DNA of 42,646 bases from an uncultured Bdellovibrio sp. GTDB taxonomy: Bacteria; Bdellovibrionota; Bdellovibrionia; Bdellovibrionales; Bdellovibrionaceae. Each line of letters opens with the position of its first letter. Positions within the stretch are counted from its first letter, which is position 1. Position numbers and translations under genes: made by a program. The notes under the pieces are model-generated. The model was given only the letters and a program-made list of their open reading frames with translations, was not told where the DNA came from and did not search any database. Of this stretch, positions 34,114 to 42,414 are shown piece after piece. The stretch covers positions 1-42,646 of the forward strand of contig NZ_CAMLDV010000010.1 of the NCBI RefSeq assembly GCF_946478835.1, in the 5' to 3' direction.

Positions 34114-36062
34114 AGATTCAGTACTCCCTCTTCGACACCCTTTTGGAACCTGTGTTTGTTCTAAATGCCGAACAAAAGGTCGTCTATTGCAATGAAACGG
34201 CAGCGATCGTCGCAGGTCTTTCTATTCGCAAAATCACAAGAGGCATGAAGTTCTCTGAACTTTTTGAGTTTAGCGAACCCATTGAAGGTCTGGATAAGTT
34301 GATTCATATTTGCGATGCGACTCCCTACAAAGAAGTGAATTTCAAAACTTCTCAAGGAGGCGAAGGTAAAGTACAAATCACGCTGCAACCTATTTTTGAC
34401 TCTATGGGAGACAAAAATTGGATTGTCTTTGTGCGTGACGTGACTTTGGAAGAACGTCTTCAGAAAAAATACCGTGCTGAACTTGAGCAAAAAGAAGACG
34501 TCATCAAAGCCCTTGAAGACGCCAAAGTTCAACTTGAAAACTACAGTAAAAACCTCGAACAAATGGTTGCTGACCGTACACGCGAATTGTCGCGTTTGAA
34601 TCAAACCATGTCAGCCCTGCTCGACAGTCTTGGACAAGGTTTCTTCATCTTTAATTCTGAAGGACACATCCTTGATGTCTCTTCAAAGGCCTGCGAAACG
34701 ACGGTTGAATCAAAACCTGATGGAAAACTTATCTGGGATGTTTTAAAACTTCCAGAAAACAAAGTCGAAGGCTTCAAAAAATGGATGCAAACTCTTTTCA
34801 TGGAAATGCTTCCCTTTGAAGATTTAGCACCCTTGGGTCCGGTCACTTATCCGCACTCGAAAAATCGCAATATCGCTTTAGAATACCACCCGCTTCGTTC
34901 CAGCGAAGGCGCGATGGAAGGCGTCGTTGTTGTTGCTTCCGATATCACATCCCTTGTTGAAGCTCAAAAACAAGCTGAGACGGAAAAAGAGCACGCAAAA
35001 CTTATCATCAATATGATTAAGTCCAAACGCGAGATCCACCGCTTCATCCAAGAAGCGCAAGGTCTTTTGATCTCTGTTCGCGAAGAAGTTTCTAAGGACA
35101 ACGGTCCTTACGATTCAGAAACTCTTTTCCGCAACTTGCACACTCTTAAAGGTGGTGCGGCTCTGTTCTCGATCAAAGAAGTCGCTGAAGCCTGTCATCA
35201 AGGTGAAAGCCTTTTGGCGGAGCTTAAAGAAAATTGGACACAAGCCGGATTTATTTCACTGCGTGCGAAATGTTTTGAAATCGAAGAATACTTCTTTAAA
35301 TTCCTTGAAGAAACACGCGACATCTTGGGTTCTTCTGCAACATCGGAAGAACGCCAAATTGAAATCGCGATTAGTAAATTAAATGACATCGCTCGCAAAG
35401 TAGGCACTCTGCCTGGTGGCGGACCTGTCGCACAAGAACTTTTGTTAGAACTTGCGATGGAACCGGTTTCTCAATTCCTGGAGCCATACAACGAAGTCAT
35501 GCTTCGTCTGGCAGAAAAAATCGACAAGATGATGGCGCCGTTGCAAATCAATAACGGCACCGTGATGGTGATTCCAGAGATTTACAACTCTCTGTTCTCA
35601 ACCCTCGTGCATGCTTTCAGAAACGCTGTCGATCATGGAATTGAAATTCCTGATACGCGCATTGATCAAGGAAAAACGGCCGAAGGCCATGTGGAAGTGA
35701 ATGTTGAAATCAAGAACACAGGTTCAAAACCGTTCTTGATGATTCAAATCAAGGACGACGGTGGCGGTATTGATCCATCGAAGATCCGTGAAAAATTAGC
35801 AAAACGCATGGTCGACACTCGCAACAAGTCCGACCAAGAAGTGATCCAACATATTTTTGACAGTCAATTTTCGACTCGCGAACAAGTCACAGAAATTTCA
35901 GGTCGCGGCGTGGGAATGGATGCGATCAAAGTCGCCGCCGAAGAACTTCAAGGGCGCGTGTGGGTCGAATCCGAACTCGGCAAAGGCACCACACTGTTCG
36001 TCGAAGTGCCCTACATCACCGAGTTCAAAAAATCAGACAAGAAAGCGCCTATCGCCGCTTAA
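34110..36062 (+). CDS. CheA-like histidine kinase with two PAS domains and Hpt
   Basis: The 650-residue cytoplasmic protein has PAS 1 (about 5-115), a coiled coil (115-165), PAS 2 (165-285), a second coiled coil, an Hpt domain with LHTLKGGA (His344 as phosphoacceptor), and a HATPase domain with the CheA-type N box (HAFRNAVDHGIE, 501-512), G1 (DDGGGID, 549-555) and G2 (GRGVGMDAI, 598-606). There is no CheW-like C-terminal domain, so it is not coupled to chemoreceptors in the usual way. Input probably comes through PAS or from the FecR-type partner encoded before it (4-base overlap). CheY-like proteins encoded at 36567 and 27459 are possible phosphate acceptors, by position only. Confidence 0.9.
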   Translation: MKIQYSLFDTLLEPVFVLNAEQKVVYCNETAAIVAGLSIRKITRGMKFSELFEFSEPIEGLDKLIHICDATPYKEVNFKTSQGGEGKVQITLQPIFDSMGDKNWIVFVRDVTLEERLQKKYRAELEQKEDVIKALEDAKVQLENYSKNLEQMVADRTRELSRLNQTMSALLDSLGQGFFIFNSEGHILDVSSKACETTVESKPDGKLIWDVLKLPENKVEGFKKWMQTLFMEMLPFEDLAPLGPVTYPHSKNRNIALEYHPLRSSEGAMEGVVVVASDITSLVEAQKQAETEKEHAKLIINMIKSKREIHRFIQEAQGLLISVREEVSKDNGPYDSETLFRNLHTLKGGAALFSIKEVAEACHQGESLLAELKENWTQAGFISLRAKCFEIEEYFFKFLEETRDILGSSATSEERQIEIAISKLNDIARKVGTLPGGGPVAQELLLELAMEPVSQFLEPYNEVMLRLAEKIDKMMAPLQINNGTVMVIPEIYNSLFSTLVHAFRNAVDHGIEIPDTRIDQGKTAEGHVEVNVEIKNTGSKPFLMIQIKDDGGGIDPSKIREKLAKRMVDTRNKSDQEVIQHIFDSQFSTREQVTEISGRGVGMDAIKVAAEELQGRVWVESELGKGTTLFVEVPYITEFKKSDKKAPIAA

Positions 36063-36066
36063 AATA

Positions 36067-36327
36067 TTATTTAGTAACGTCGATCAAGCATGTGAAGTCA
36101 GCGACACCTGTGCGCTCGCCGTCTTCCGTGTAGCGCTCTTCCGCAACGCAAGTCACATTCTTAGAGTTATACTCCGTCAAACGAGGCGTATGAATGGTCA
36201 TAGTCGCACCCGATTTTTCCATTTCAAAAAACAGAGCCTCTGCCTTTTCACCTGTGATCTCCACAGTTTTAGCAAAAGCAGTGACAGACATCATGGATAC
36301 AGCTAAAACCAAAACTAACTTTTTCAT
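36067..36327 (-). CDS. small exported protein of unknown function
   Basis: The 86-residue product has a signal peptide (MKKLVLVLAVSMMSVTAFA) and a 67-residue mature part with two Cys (NVTCVAEE and DFTCLID) that may form a disulphide. GAGAGG precedes the ATG by seven bases. The stop lies 5 bases after the convergent CheA-like gene. No family recognised. Confidence 0.8.
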   Translation of the reverse strand: MKKLVLVLAVSMMSVTAFAKTVEITGEKAEALFFEMEKSGATMTIHTPRLTEYNSKNVTCVAEERYTEDGERTGVADFTCLIDVTK

Positions 36328-36465
36328 TAAGAACCTCTCTTGATAATTTTCCTCACAAGCAGAGGCTGCACAGCATGTGCCCGCTTAAAAACTCAATAAG
36401 ACATCTTTGAAGTGCAAAGAGCGCTCAGACAATAAACATGGTGTCCTTCTTGGCGCAAATATCGC

Positions 36466-36482
36466 CGTCTCATTTTGAGACG
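36466..36482. other. short perfect hairpin in the intergenic gap
   Basis: CGTCTCA and TGAGACG enclose three T bases. The gap from 36328 to 36566 holds this hairpin, the promoter region of the small exported protein and the terminator of the CheY-like gene. Role unknown; no T-run of useful length follows. Confidence 0.4.
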
Positions 36483-36502
36483 ACGGATTTTCGCGTAACA
36501 CC

Positions 36503-36541
36503 AAAATAAAAAACGCTGAAACTTTCACAAGCTTCAGCGTT
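36503..36541 (-). terminator. intrinsic terminator of the CheY-like gene
   Basis: On the minus strand, AACGCTGAA and TTCAGCGTT (9-bp perfect stem, 36512-36541) are followed by a T-rich TTTTATTTT run. It lies 25 bases after the stop at 36567. Confidence 0.9.
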
Positions 36542-36566
36542 CACTCTTTTTAAATTTAAAATTCGA

Positions 36567-36974
36567 CTAAGCCTTGTTGTGTTTCATGTACGCGGCTTTT
36601 AATTTGTCTTCGAAAATCTTCGCAGAAAAAGGTTTCACGATGTACTGAGAAACTCCTGCAAGAACGGCTTCCGTCACTTGATCGCGCTCAGATTCTGACG
36701 TCAAAAGCACAAACGGGAGATTGCTCCACTCAGCCGTCGCACGAACTTGTTTTAAAAGTTCAAGCCCCTTCATCTTTGGCATATTCCAATCTGAAATCAC
36801 CAATTGAATTTGCGTTCCCGGAGTGTTGCTCTGAACAAGAACCTTCAGACCTTCTTCACCGTCAGCAGCTTCTTGAATATTTTTATAACCCATTGCCTTT
36901 AACGTGTTCTTCACAAGATCACGAATGGAAGGCATGTCATCGATAACCAAAATGCGGGTTTCTAGGGGAAACAT
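36567..36974 (-). CDS. CheY-like single-domain response regulator
   Basis: The 135-residue product is one receiver domain: Asp12-Asp13 (VIDDMPS), phosphoacceptor Asp62 in SDWNMPKMKG, Thr92 (LTSE) and Lys114 (IVKPF). The sequence SDWNMP and the FSAKIFEDKL end are typical of chemotaxis-type CheY. No output domain is present, so it works by binding a partner, such as the flagellar switch or a phosphotransfer chain. AGGAG precedes the ATG. The nearest kinase is the CheA-like one at 34110, encoded on the other strand; pairing is inferred. Confidence 0.94.
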   Translation of the reverse strand: MFPLETRILVIDDMPSIRDLVKNTLKAMGYKNIQEAADGEEGLKVLVQSNTPGTQIQLVISDWNMPKMKGLELLKQVRATAEWSNLPFVLLTSESERDQVTEAVLAGVSQYIVKPFSAKIFEDKLKAAYMKHNKA

Positions 36975-37034
36975 AGTAAGGGCTCCTCTGCAGTCTTAGT
37001 TTAAAGAAAACATGAAGAGAAGCTCAAAGAATCT

Positions 37035-37913
37035 TTACAACCCTAGACTTTGTGCGGGAGCGAGCCACAAGAAATCAGCACGCGGTCCCTCGACCGGAGA
37101 AGGTGCGATCTCGGTCGCAATTTCTTCTTCCGTTAAATCCAAAGTGTTCACTTGAGAAAAGGTCAGAACCGGAACCTGAGGCGCCCGCGCGTGAATGCGG
37201 TCTGGGAGTCCTCCACCATATTGAACATGGAACTCACCGACTACAATCACTAGGACTTGATCAGGATGAGCGGCGATAAATTCTGTTGCTTTCCACGCCA
37301 TCGTATCATCCCAAATAGACTGAGCAGCAAAGTAGCGCTCCCCGGCTTCCGGGTTTGGCAGATGAGGCATCATACTTAAAAAACGATGCTTGTAAGAGTC
37401 GCGGCCCAACGAAAACTGCGGCGGAAGCAAGGCCGACTCTTCTGGCGTAAGAGAACTCAAACCTTGCTTAGAGACTTTGCCAGTCAACGAGCGAGGCGCA
37501 TTCAACGCCAGGGTCATAGCCCCTTCAGAAAGCAGCGGAAACTCAGCCTGACCGCGATAGTAATCATAAGAAGGACTTCCCCAGGCAATGGCTTTAAGGA
37601 ACTCCGGCTCCGTCAAAGCGCCCTTGCGGTAGGAGTCGACCAGGTCCTGCTGAGTGTATGTAAAAAATTCCATTCCCACAGAGACCTTAAGGCCTTCAGC
37701 CCGCAAAGCTGTCATAATCGCCAGCTGTTGGGTCTGATGTTCTTTAAACCCGTGGTTTTCTCCGATAATGACGATGGAACCCGGGGCAACAGAACCGACG
37801 GCTTCTTGCAAAAGGACCGGCTGTTGGGTGTTTCCCCTCAAAATGCCACTAGTTTGGGCATGAGCACAGGCCGACAAAAGCACGGATACTAGAAAAAGGC
37901 TCCAAGAGTTCAC
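37035..37913 (-). CDS. ChaN-family lipoprotein (haem-binding/Tiki-like)
   Basis: The 292-residue product starts at GTG with AAGGGGAG upstream and has a lipoprotein signal (VLLSAC, Cys16). The ChaN-type motifs are present: IIGENHGFKEHQ (His54), MEFFTYTQQ, the AQSIWDDTMA helix and VVGEFHVQYGGGLPDRI (His229). Campylobacter ChaN binds haem as a dimer; related TraB/Tiki proteins are metalloproteases with the GE.H pattern. Which of the two roles applies cannot be told. It is monocistronic, between the CheY-like gene and the divergent rpmG operon. Confidence 0.88.
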   Translation of the reverse strand: MNSWSLFLVSVLLSACAHAQTSGILRGNTQQPVLLQEAVGSVAPGSIVIIGENHGFKEHQTQQLAIMTALRAEGLKVSVGMEFFTYTQQDLVDSYRKGALTEPEFLKAIAWGSPSYDYYRGQAEFPLLSEGAMTLALNAPRSLTGKVSKQGLSSLTPEESALLPPQFSLGRDSYKHRFLSMMPHLPNPEAGERYFAAQSIWDDTMAWKATEFIAAHPDQVLVIVVGEFHVQYGGGLPDRIHARAPQVPVLTFSQVNTLDLTEEEIATEIAPSPVEGPRADFLWLAPAQSLGL

Positions 37914-37981
37914 GAATTCTCCCCTTAGACACGAAATTGTCTGTTGAAGTTTCCTTTTTCCTTTGATACCTTGACCCCCTT

Positions 37982-38011
37982 TGAAAAGGTATTGTCATTT
38001 TTTCCATATTA
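37982..38011 (+). promoter_or_regulatory. candidate promoter of rpmG-dcd operon
   Basis: TTGAAA (37982-37987) and CATATT (38006-38011) are 18 bases apart in the 137-base divergent gap. Both match four or more consensus positions. A ribosome site AAGGGG lies 7-8 bases before the rpmG ATG. Confidence 0.45.
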
Positions 38012-38050
38012 CGCATGGCAGTACAAACTTGAAGTTTAAGGGGCACCGCA

Positions 38051-38230
38051 ATGGCTAAAAAATCAGGAAGAATCATCATCACTCTTGAGTGCACAGAAGC
38101 TCGCGCTGAAGGCAAACCTGTTTCTCGTTACACTACGACTAAGAACAAAACTAAAACTCCTAGTCGTCTTGAGAAAAAGAAATACAATCCAAATCTAAAA
38201 CGCCACACAGTTCACAGAGAAACTAAGTAA
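38051..38230 (+). CDS. rpmG: large-subunit ribosomal protein bL33
   Basis: A 59-residue basic protein, [14 protein letters not shown] at the start, with [20 protein letters not shown] and the C-terminal HTVHRETK, all typical of bL33 in the 50S subunit. It has a single Cys and lacks the two CxxC zinc pairs, so it is of the zinc-independent type. AAGGGG precedes the ATG, and the TAA overlaps the next ATG by one base (TAATG), suggesting translational coupling to dcd. Confidence 0.95.
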   Translation: MAKKSGRIIITLECTEARAEGKPVSRYTTTKNKTKTPSRLEKKKYNPNLKRHTVHRETK

Positions 38231-38766
38231 TGATTCTTACGGATCAGCAGATTCTCCAACACATGGAAGCAGGCTCCATTAAAGTTGAGCCTTTCCGCAG
38301 AGAGTGCCTGGGAACGAACTCTTACGATGTTCATTTGGGCAGTACTCTAGCTGTGTACGAAGAAAAGACGCTGGACGCCAAGAAGCATAACAAGATTCGC
38401 ACCTTTGAAATTCCTGAAGAGGGTTTTGTTCTCATGCCGGACACTCTCTATTTGGGCGTTACTTTAGAGTACACAGAGACTCTGAAACACGTCCCATTTT
38501 TAGAAGGAAAATCAAGCGTAGGTCGTCTCGGAATAGACATCCATGCCACAGCAGGCAAAGGCGATGTCGGTTTCTGCAATTATTGGACTCTGGAAATTTC
38601 GGTGAAACAGCCAGTGCGTGTTTACACTGGTATGCCGATTGGTCAGTTGATATACTTTGAAGTAAAGGGCGATATTTTGACGGCTTACAACGTCAAACCG
38701 TCGGCAAAGTATAACGACAAAAAACCAATTCCAGTAGAGTCAATGATGTGGAAAAACTCATTCTAA
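38230..38766 (+). CDS. dcd: dCTP deaminase
   Basis: The 178-residue enzyme deaminates dCTP to dUTP in the thymidylate pathway. Family motifs are visible: FRRECLGTNSYDVHLG, EGKSSVGRLGI (92-101), HATAGKGDVGF and WTLEI with the catalytic Glu122. The bifunctional deaminase/dUTPase type is not excluded. It follows rpmG with a one-base overlap, and its end overlaps the next lipoprotein gene by 19 bases, so three genes are likely co-transcribed. Confidence 0.94.
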   Translation: MILTDQQILQHMEAGSIKVEPFRRECLGTNSYDVHLGSTLAVYEEKTLDAKKHNKIRTFEIPEEGFVLMPDTLYLGVTLEYTETLKHVPFLEGKSSVGRLGIDIHATAGKGDVGFCNYWTLEISVKQPVRVYTGMPIGQLIYFEVKGDILTAYNVKPSAKYNDKKPIPVESMMWKNSF

Positions 38767-39386
38767 AGTCCCTCTTAGTATTAAGTCTCTTTTCATTAGC
38801 AGCGTGCTCAGGAGTCGAACCGGAAGAAGTTTCTGGTATCGACTCTAACACTATTGTCTCTTCTACTTTTTCTGAATACAGCACCGATAAAATTCAAGGC
38901 TCCGGAACCATTCGTTTCAGTGAACTATTGAATGTCTCTTCCAGCAAATCTATCGCCTTAAAAGCCTCGCTGGACACGCTTTCGATGAGTTCGGTGGCCG
39001 TCGTTCTTTATTCTTCCAACAGCATCATCCCATCAAACGATGGTATCGCCGTCACCTTCAGCCGCTCCGGCGCCAGCGTGAATGCGCAAGTGAGCTTCAA
39101 CGGCAACTCGGCCATGGTGAATAGCTCCAAGATGTCTTTTTATTTCCCAACTTCTATTGATGTGATCGTTGAGGTTCACAATGTGAATTCCAAAGCGCGA
39201 GTCTTTGTCTGGAGACGCAATATGGTGGAATATGCTCCAGCCACTGCGGATGTCGATACGGACCGTTCGGGAGATTTAAATTCGTCCCTCCCCGTTCAAC
39301 GAGGAGGCGGTTCATTTACCGGTTTGATTATTCAGAACTCAACGGTGACGGCAGCACGTTTAGATTCACAGAAAGTTCTTGATTAG
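38748..39386 (+). CDS. lipoprotein of unknown function
   Basis: The 212-residue product starts at a GTG inside the end of dcd and has a clear lipoprotein signal (LFSLAAC, Cys20), which supports this start despite the 19-base overlap. The mature part is Ser/Asn-rich with alternating strands (IVEVHNVNSKARVFVWR) and no recognised domain. Near the C terminus, DVDTDRSGDLNS resembles a degenerate calcium-binding loop. Its last 59 bases overlap the convergent EF-hand lipoprotein gene. Confidence 0.78.
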   Translation: MEKLILKSLLVLSLFSLAACSGVEPEEVSGIDSNTIVSSTFSEYSTDKIQGSGTIRFSELLNVSSSKSIALKASLDTLSMSSVAVVLYSSNSIIPSNDGIAVTFSRSGASVNAQVSFNGNSAMVNSSKMSFYFPTSIDVIVEVHNVNSKARVFVWRRNMVEYAPATADVDTDRSGDLNSSLPVQRGGGSFTGLIIQNSTVTAARLDSQKVLD

Positions 39387-42300
39387 AACCTTCTGCCTTG
39401 GCCTTCTTCGCCGCCGCACTCACTTGGTCGGCGATATACCCTAAGATTTCAGAAAGCTGAACACGGTCGGCCCACACGTCCCAATTGTCGCGTTTGCCTC
39501 TCCATTTCAAGACGAAACGAAGCTTTTCTTTGATCGTCTCTGGTGGTTTTCCATAACGAAGGATGTACGTGAAAAGATCCAACAAGTCTGATTCTTTCAA
39601 CGTCCCCTTCGCGATTTGATCTTTTGCAAGCTCAAGAAGAATACCTTTAAACGCCGGGAAGGCATTTAACGACTCGCCCGTTGAAATGAAACCGTCTTTG
39701 TTTTTGTCAAAGCGCGCGAAGACCATTTCAATATATTGCATCACGTGCGGAGCCAAGGAGATGTCTTCCATCTTCGCCATGTTCTGATCATTCGGAACAT
39801 AACCCGCGGCCTTAAAGACGTTGTTCATGTAAATAGCCCACTCGTCTTTTGAAACCGCTTTCATAAACTTCAAATACTCCGGCGTGGCCGTCATATTTTT
39901 GGGCATAGAGTCTTTGTAAGCAGCTCGAGCACAACTCAAACCAACAAGAGAATCGTTTGTCACTTTCTCGCCGTGCTTAAAGCAAACGCGCACTAGATCT
40001 TCACGCAACATCGTATTGATGTTCACGCCTGACCAGATCATCGCGACAAGGTCCGTCACTTCCGCGTAAGAGGCCAAGGTATTTCCATCGGAATGCGGAA
40101 CAAAGATATTCGCCTCGCGGAAACGCGAAGATGCGAAGGTCACATTCTTCGGCTCAATCAATCCCATTTCCACCAGGACTGGTTTCAAAGTAAAGAAAGC
40201 CGCTTGAACCTCATCAAGGATGGCTCCTTTGTATGTCGCTACACGCTCTTTGTCGTTCACAAAAGAACGAAGAAGAAGTCTTGTGATGCCTCTATAAAGA
40301 TTCATCTGACGAAGAGTGTGCTTCGTGTAAACTTGTTCGAACTTGTTCGAGATAATAACGCGGCTTTCACTGTCCAAAGTGATTGGCACAGGAGTGTCTA
40401 CCGATAAAAGGAACTCACCTAAACCTGCCTGCAATGGCTCTGTCGCGGTATCTGCTTTTTTAGCGTTCTTTAAAACATCGCTCAATGCTTTCGCATTAAG
40501 ACCGTCTTCAGGTTTCCAATTTTCAGTCAGTGTTGCAATAAAGAGTTCAGAGTCTAACCACACTTGCAGTTCATGACGGATGACCTCAATTGAAGCCAAG
40601 TTCAGAGCATTAGGAACGTAACCATCTATGCGCTGATTTGGGTTCACAAAGATATTGTTAAGCACCACACCCAAAACTTGATCGAGCGATTCGGCCTTCA
40701 AACCCTTTGGTAGAACTTCTAGCTTAATTAGGTGCTCTGCAATTTTATTAAGTTCAGCGCGAGTGAACTGGTTCTCTTTTTTCGCGATCAAAAGATCGCG
40801 CAAGATGTTTAAACTTTGATTTGAGAGTACCGACAAGTAACTCACCGTCAAAGGTTGCTCCATCGGTTTTTCTTTTACGAAGTAATCGTAATAAAGGAAG
40901 TCCGAATAAAATCTGGCAGCAAAACCTAAAAGAACACTCCAGTTGCCTTTTCGCAAAGAAGAATCGTTTCCGCCCAGAATCATGTTCTTCACATCGATCA
41001 CCATTGGCAGATACTTTTTCACTTGTTCTTCGTAGCCCACTTCTTTTGGTGGATACAAAAGCTCCACTTCGTGAATCAGGCTGGTGAGATCCTTAAGATC
41101 GTAAGCGCCTTCAAATAAAACACCGGCTTCGCGAACTGTCGCCTCAAGAACGAACTGAGACTCCATGAAAAGCTTTTGCGCTTCTTCCGGTTCGTAAATC
41201 TCTGGTTCCCACTCACGGCCATAGATAGAATAATAAGGAAGGAAACGTTCTACTAAGATTTTAATACGGCTGACTTTCAAGCGGGCTGTTTCAAAATCCG
41301 TCGTCGTAAAGGAATCAACACTGCCACCAAAGAAGAGTTGCTTCACCTTCATCGCTTCAAAAACAAGTTTGTTTGAAACTTTGAAATCAGGCCACACCAC
41401 TTGCAATGTTTTAAGGAGTTCCGTCACTTCATCGCGAGAAACAACGCCTTCAGGTTTTTCTGCAACCAAGTCTTGGAATACAGACAAGACATCTTCCACC
41501 GTGCGTGAAAGATAAGAAAGGCGATAGCCCGTTCCCGTTTCGGGTACAGATTTAATGAAGTAATAATAACGAAGATATTGAACGTAACCGCGGGCACCCA
41601 ATAAAGAAAAACGACGCCATTCATTCGGCGTGATCGTGTTCTCATCACCACCGGCCAAAGCTTTTTTAACCTTTTGGACAACCGGCATGTACTTCATGAT
41701 TGTTTTCGGGAATTCCCAGCTCTCACCAAAGAAAGAACTCATTTCTTCCATCAATGAAACGAAGTCAGAAAGTTTATAACCCTGCCCGTTTTTCTCAATC
41801 AAGGAAGCCAAAGTGCGAGCGGCATTTTGAACTTCTTTATTCGCATCTTCAAAATAGCGAACATCCAGTTGCAGCTTGTTTGAATCCGTCACCGCCCAAT
41901 TGAGCGACAAGACTTTCATATACGGATTCAGTGCCACCGTCATTTCACGGAAGTTTTTAAACAAGACAATGAGCTTATCGATTTCAGTACGAGTGATGTA
42001 GTCAGGACTTCCACCAACAAAGACCTGCTTAAGCTTCATGAATTCTGTTTGCAAGCCAACGGTGATTTTAGGATTTTGTTTTGGATCAAGAAAGTTTTTT
42101 TCTAAGAAAGTTGCGAGTTCTTGGGGAGTGTAACGATCCGCTGCACGTCCACGCACATAGCGCTTAAATTTTTCAACCGCACTCGTCGCGCAATCCCAGC
42201 TTCTTTCAACGTCTTCTTTTTTTGCGTTTCCGACGATGAAATCCTTCACAACGGGATTCATCTCCGAAAGACATTGAGTGCCGCTGAATTCCTGGCTCTC

Positions 42301-42414
42301 TGGCGGAGGTGGTTCCTCACCGACTTTCGAGTCACAACCCGAAAGAACTCCAGCCGATAAAATGCAAAAAGAGAGTGCTGCGAAGCCTCTCTTTAGATCA
42401 GTCTTAGAAAACAT
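39328..42414 (-). CDS. large EF-hand lipoprotein (long paralog)
   Basis: The 1028-residue product has a lipoprotein signal (VLSGC, Cys27) and is a paralog of the protein at 7499-9799: a Cys pair 27 apart (Cys48, Cys75), YTPQEL, and GGSPDYITRTEI. This GG-x-x-x-x-hydrophobic-Thr-x-x-Glu-type segment recurs at 133-144, 254-265, 362-373 and 480-491, roughly every 110 residues, with strong similarity between the flanking helices (YFIKSVPE and YFVKEKPM blocks). Residues 903-914, DKNKDGFISTGE, form a canonical EF-hand loop, bases 39673-39708. The start codon lies in the barrel gene before it (11-base overlap). The stop overlaps the convergent lipoprotein gene. No enzymatic motif was seen; a calcium-sensing structural or surface protein is inferred. 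Confidence 0.88.
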   Translation of the reverse strand: MFSKTDLKRGFAALSFCILSAGVLSGCDSKVGEEPPPPESQEFSGTQCLSEMNPVVKDFIVGNAKKEDVERSWDCATSAVEKFKRYVRGRAADRYTPQELATFLEKNFLDPKQNPKITVGLQTEFMKLKQVFVGGSPDYITRTEIDKLIVLFKNFREMTVALNPYMKVLSLNWAVTDSNKLQLDVRYFEDANKEVQNAARTLASLIEKNGQGYKLSDFVSLMEEMSSFFGESWEFPKTIMKYMPVVQKVKKALAGGDENTITPNEWRRFSLLGARGYVQYLRYYYFIKSVPETGTGYRLSYLSRTVEDVLSVFQDLVAEKPEGVVSRDEVTELLKTLQVVWPDFKVSNKLVFEAMKVKQLFFGGSVDSFTTTDFETARLKVSRIKILVERFLPYYSIYGREWEPEIYEPEEAQKLFMESQFVLEATVREAGVLFEGAYDLKDLTSLIHEVELLYPPKEVGYEEQVKKYLPMVIDVKNMILGGNDSSLRKGNWSVLLGFAARFYSDFLYYDYFVKEKPMEQPLTVSYLSVLSNQSLNILRDLLIAKKENQFTRAELNKIAEHLIKLEVLPKGLKAESLDQVLGVVLNNIFVNPNQRIDGYVPNALNLASIEVIRHELQVWLDSELFIATLTENWKPEDGLNAKALSDVLKNAKKADTATEPLQAGLGEFLLSVDTPVPITLDSESRVIISNKFEQVYTKHTLRQMNLYRGITRLLLRSFVNDKERVATYKGAILDEVQAAFFTLKPVLVEMGLIEPKNVTFASSRFREANIFVPHSDGNTLASYAEVTDLVAMIWSGVNINTMLREDLVRVCFKHGEKVTNDSLVGLSCARAAYKDSMPKNMTATPEYLKFMKAVSKDEWAIYMNNVFKAAGYVPNDQNMAKMEDISLAPHVMQYIEMVFARFDKNKDGFISTGESLNAFPAFKGILLELAKDQIAKGTLKESDLLDLFTYILRYGKPPETIKEKLRFVLKWRGKRDNWDVWADRVQLSEILGYIADQVSAAAKKAKAEGSNQELSVNLNVLPSPLSSE

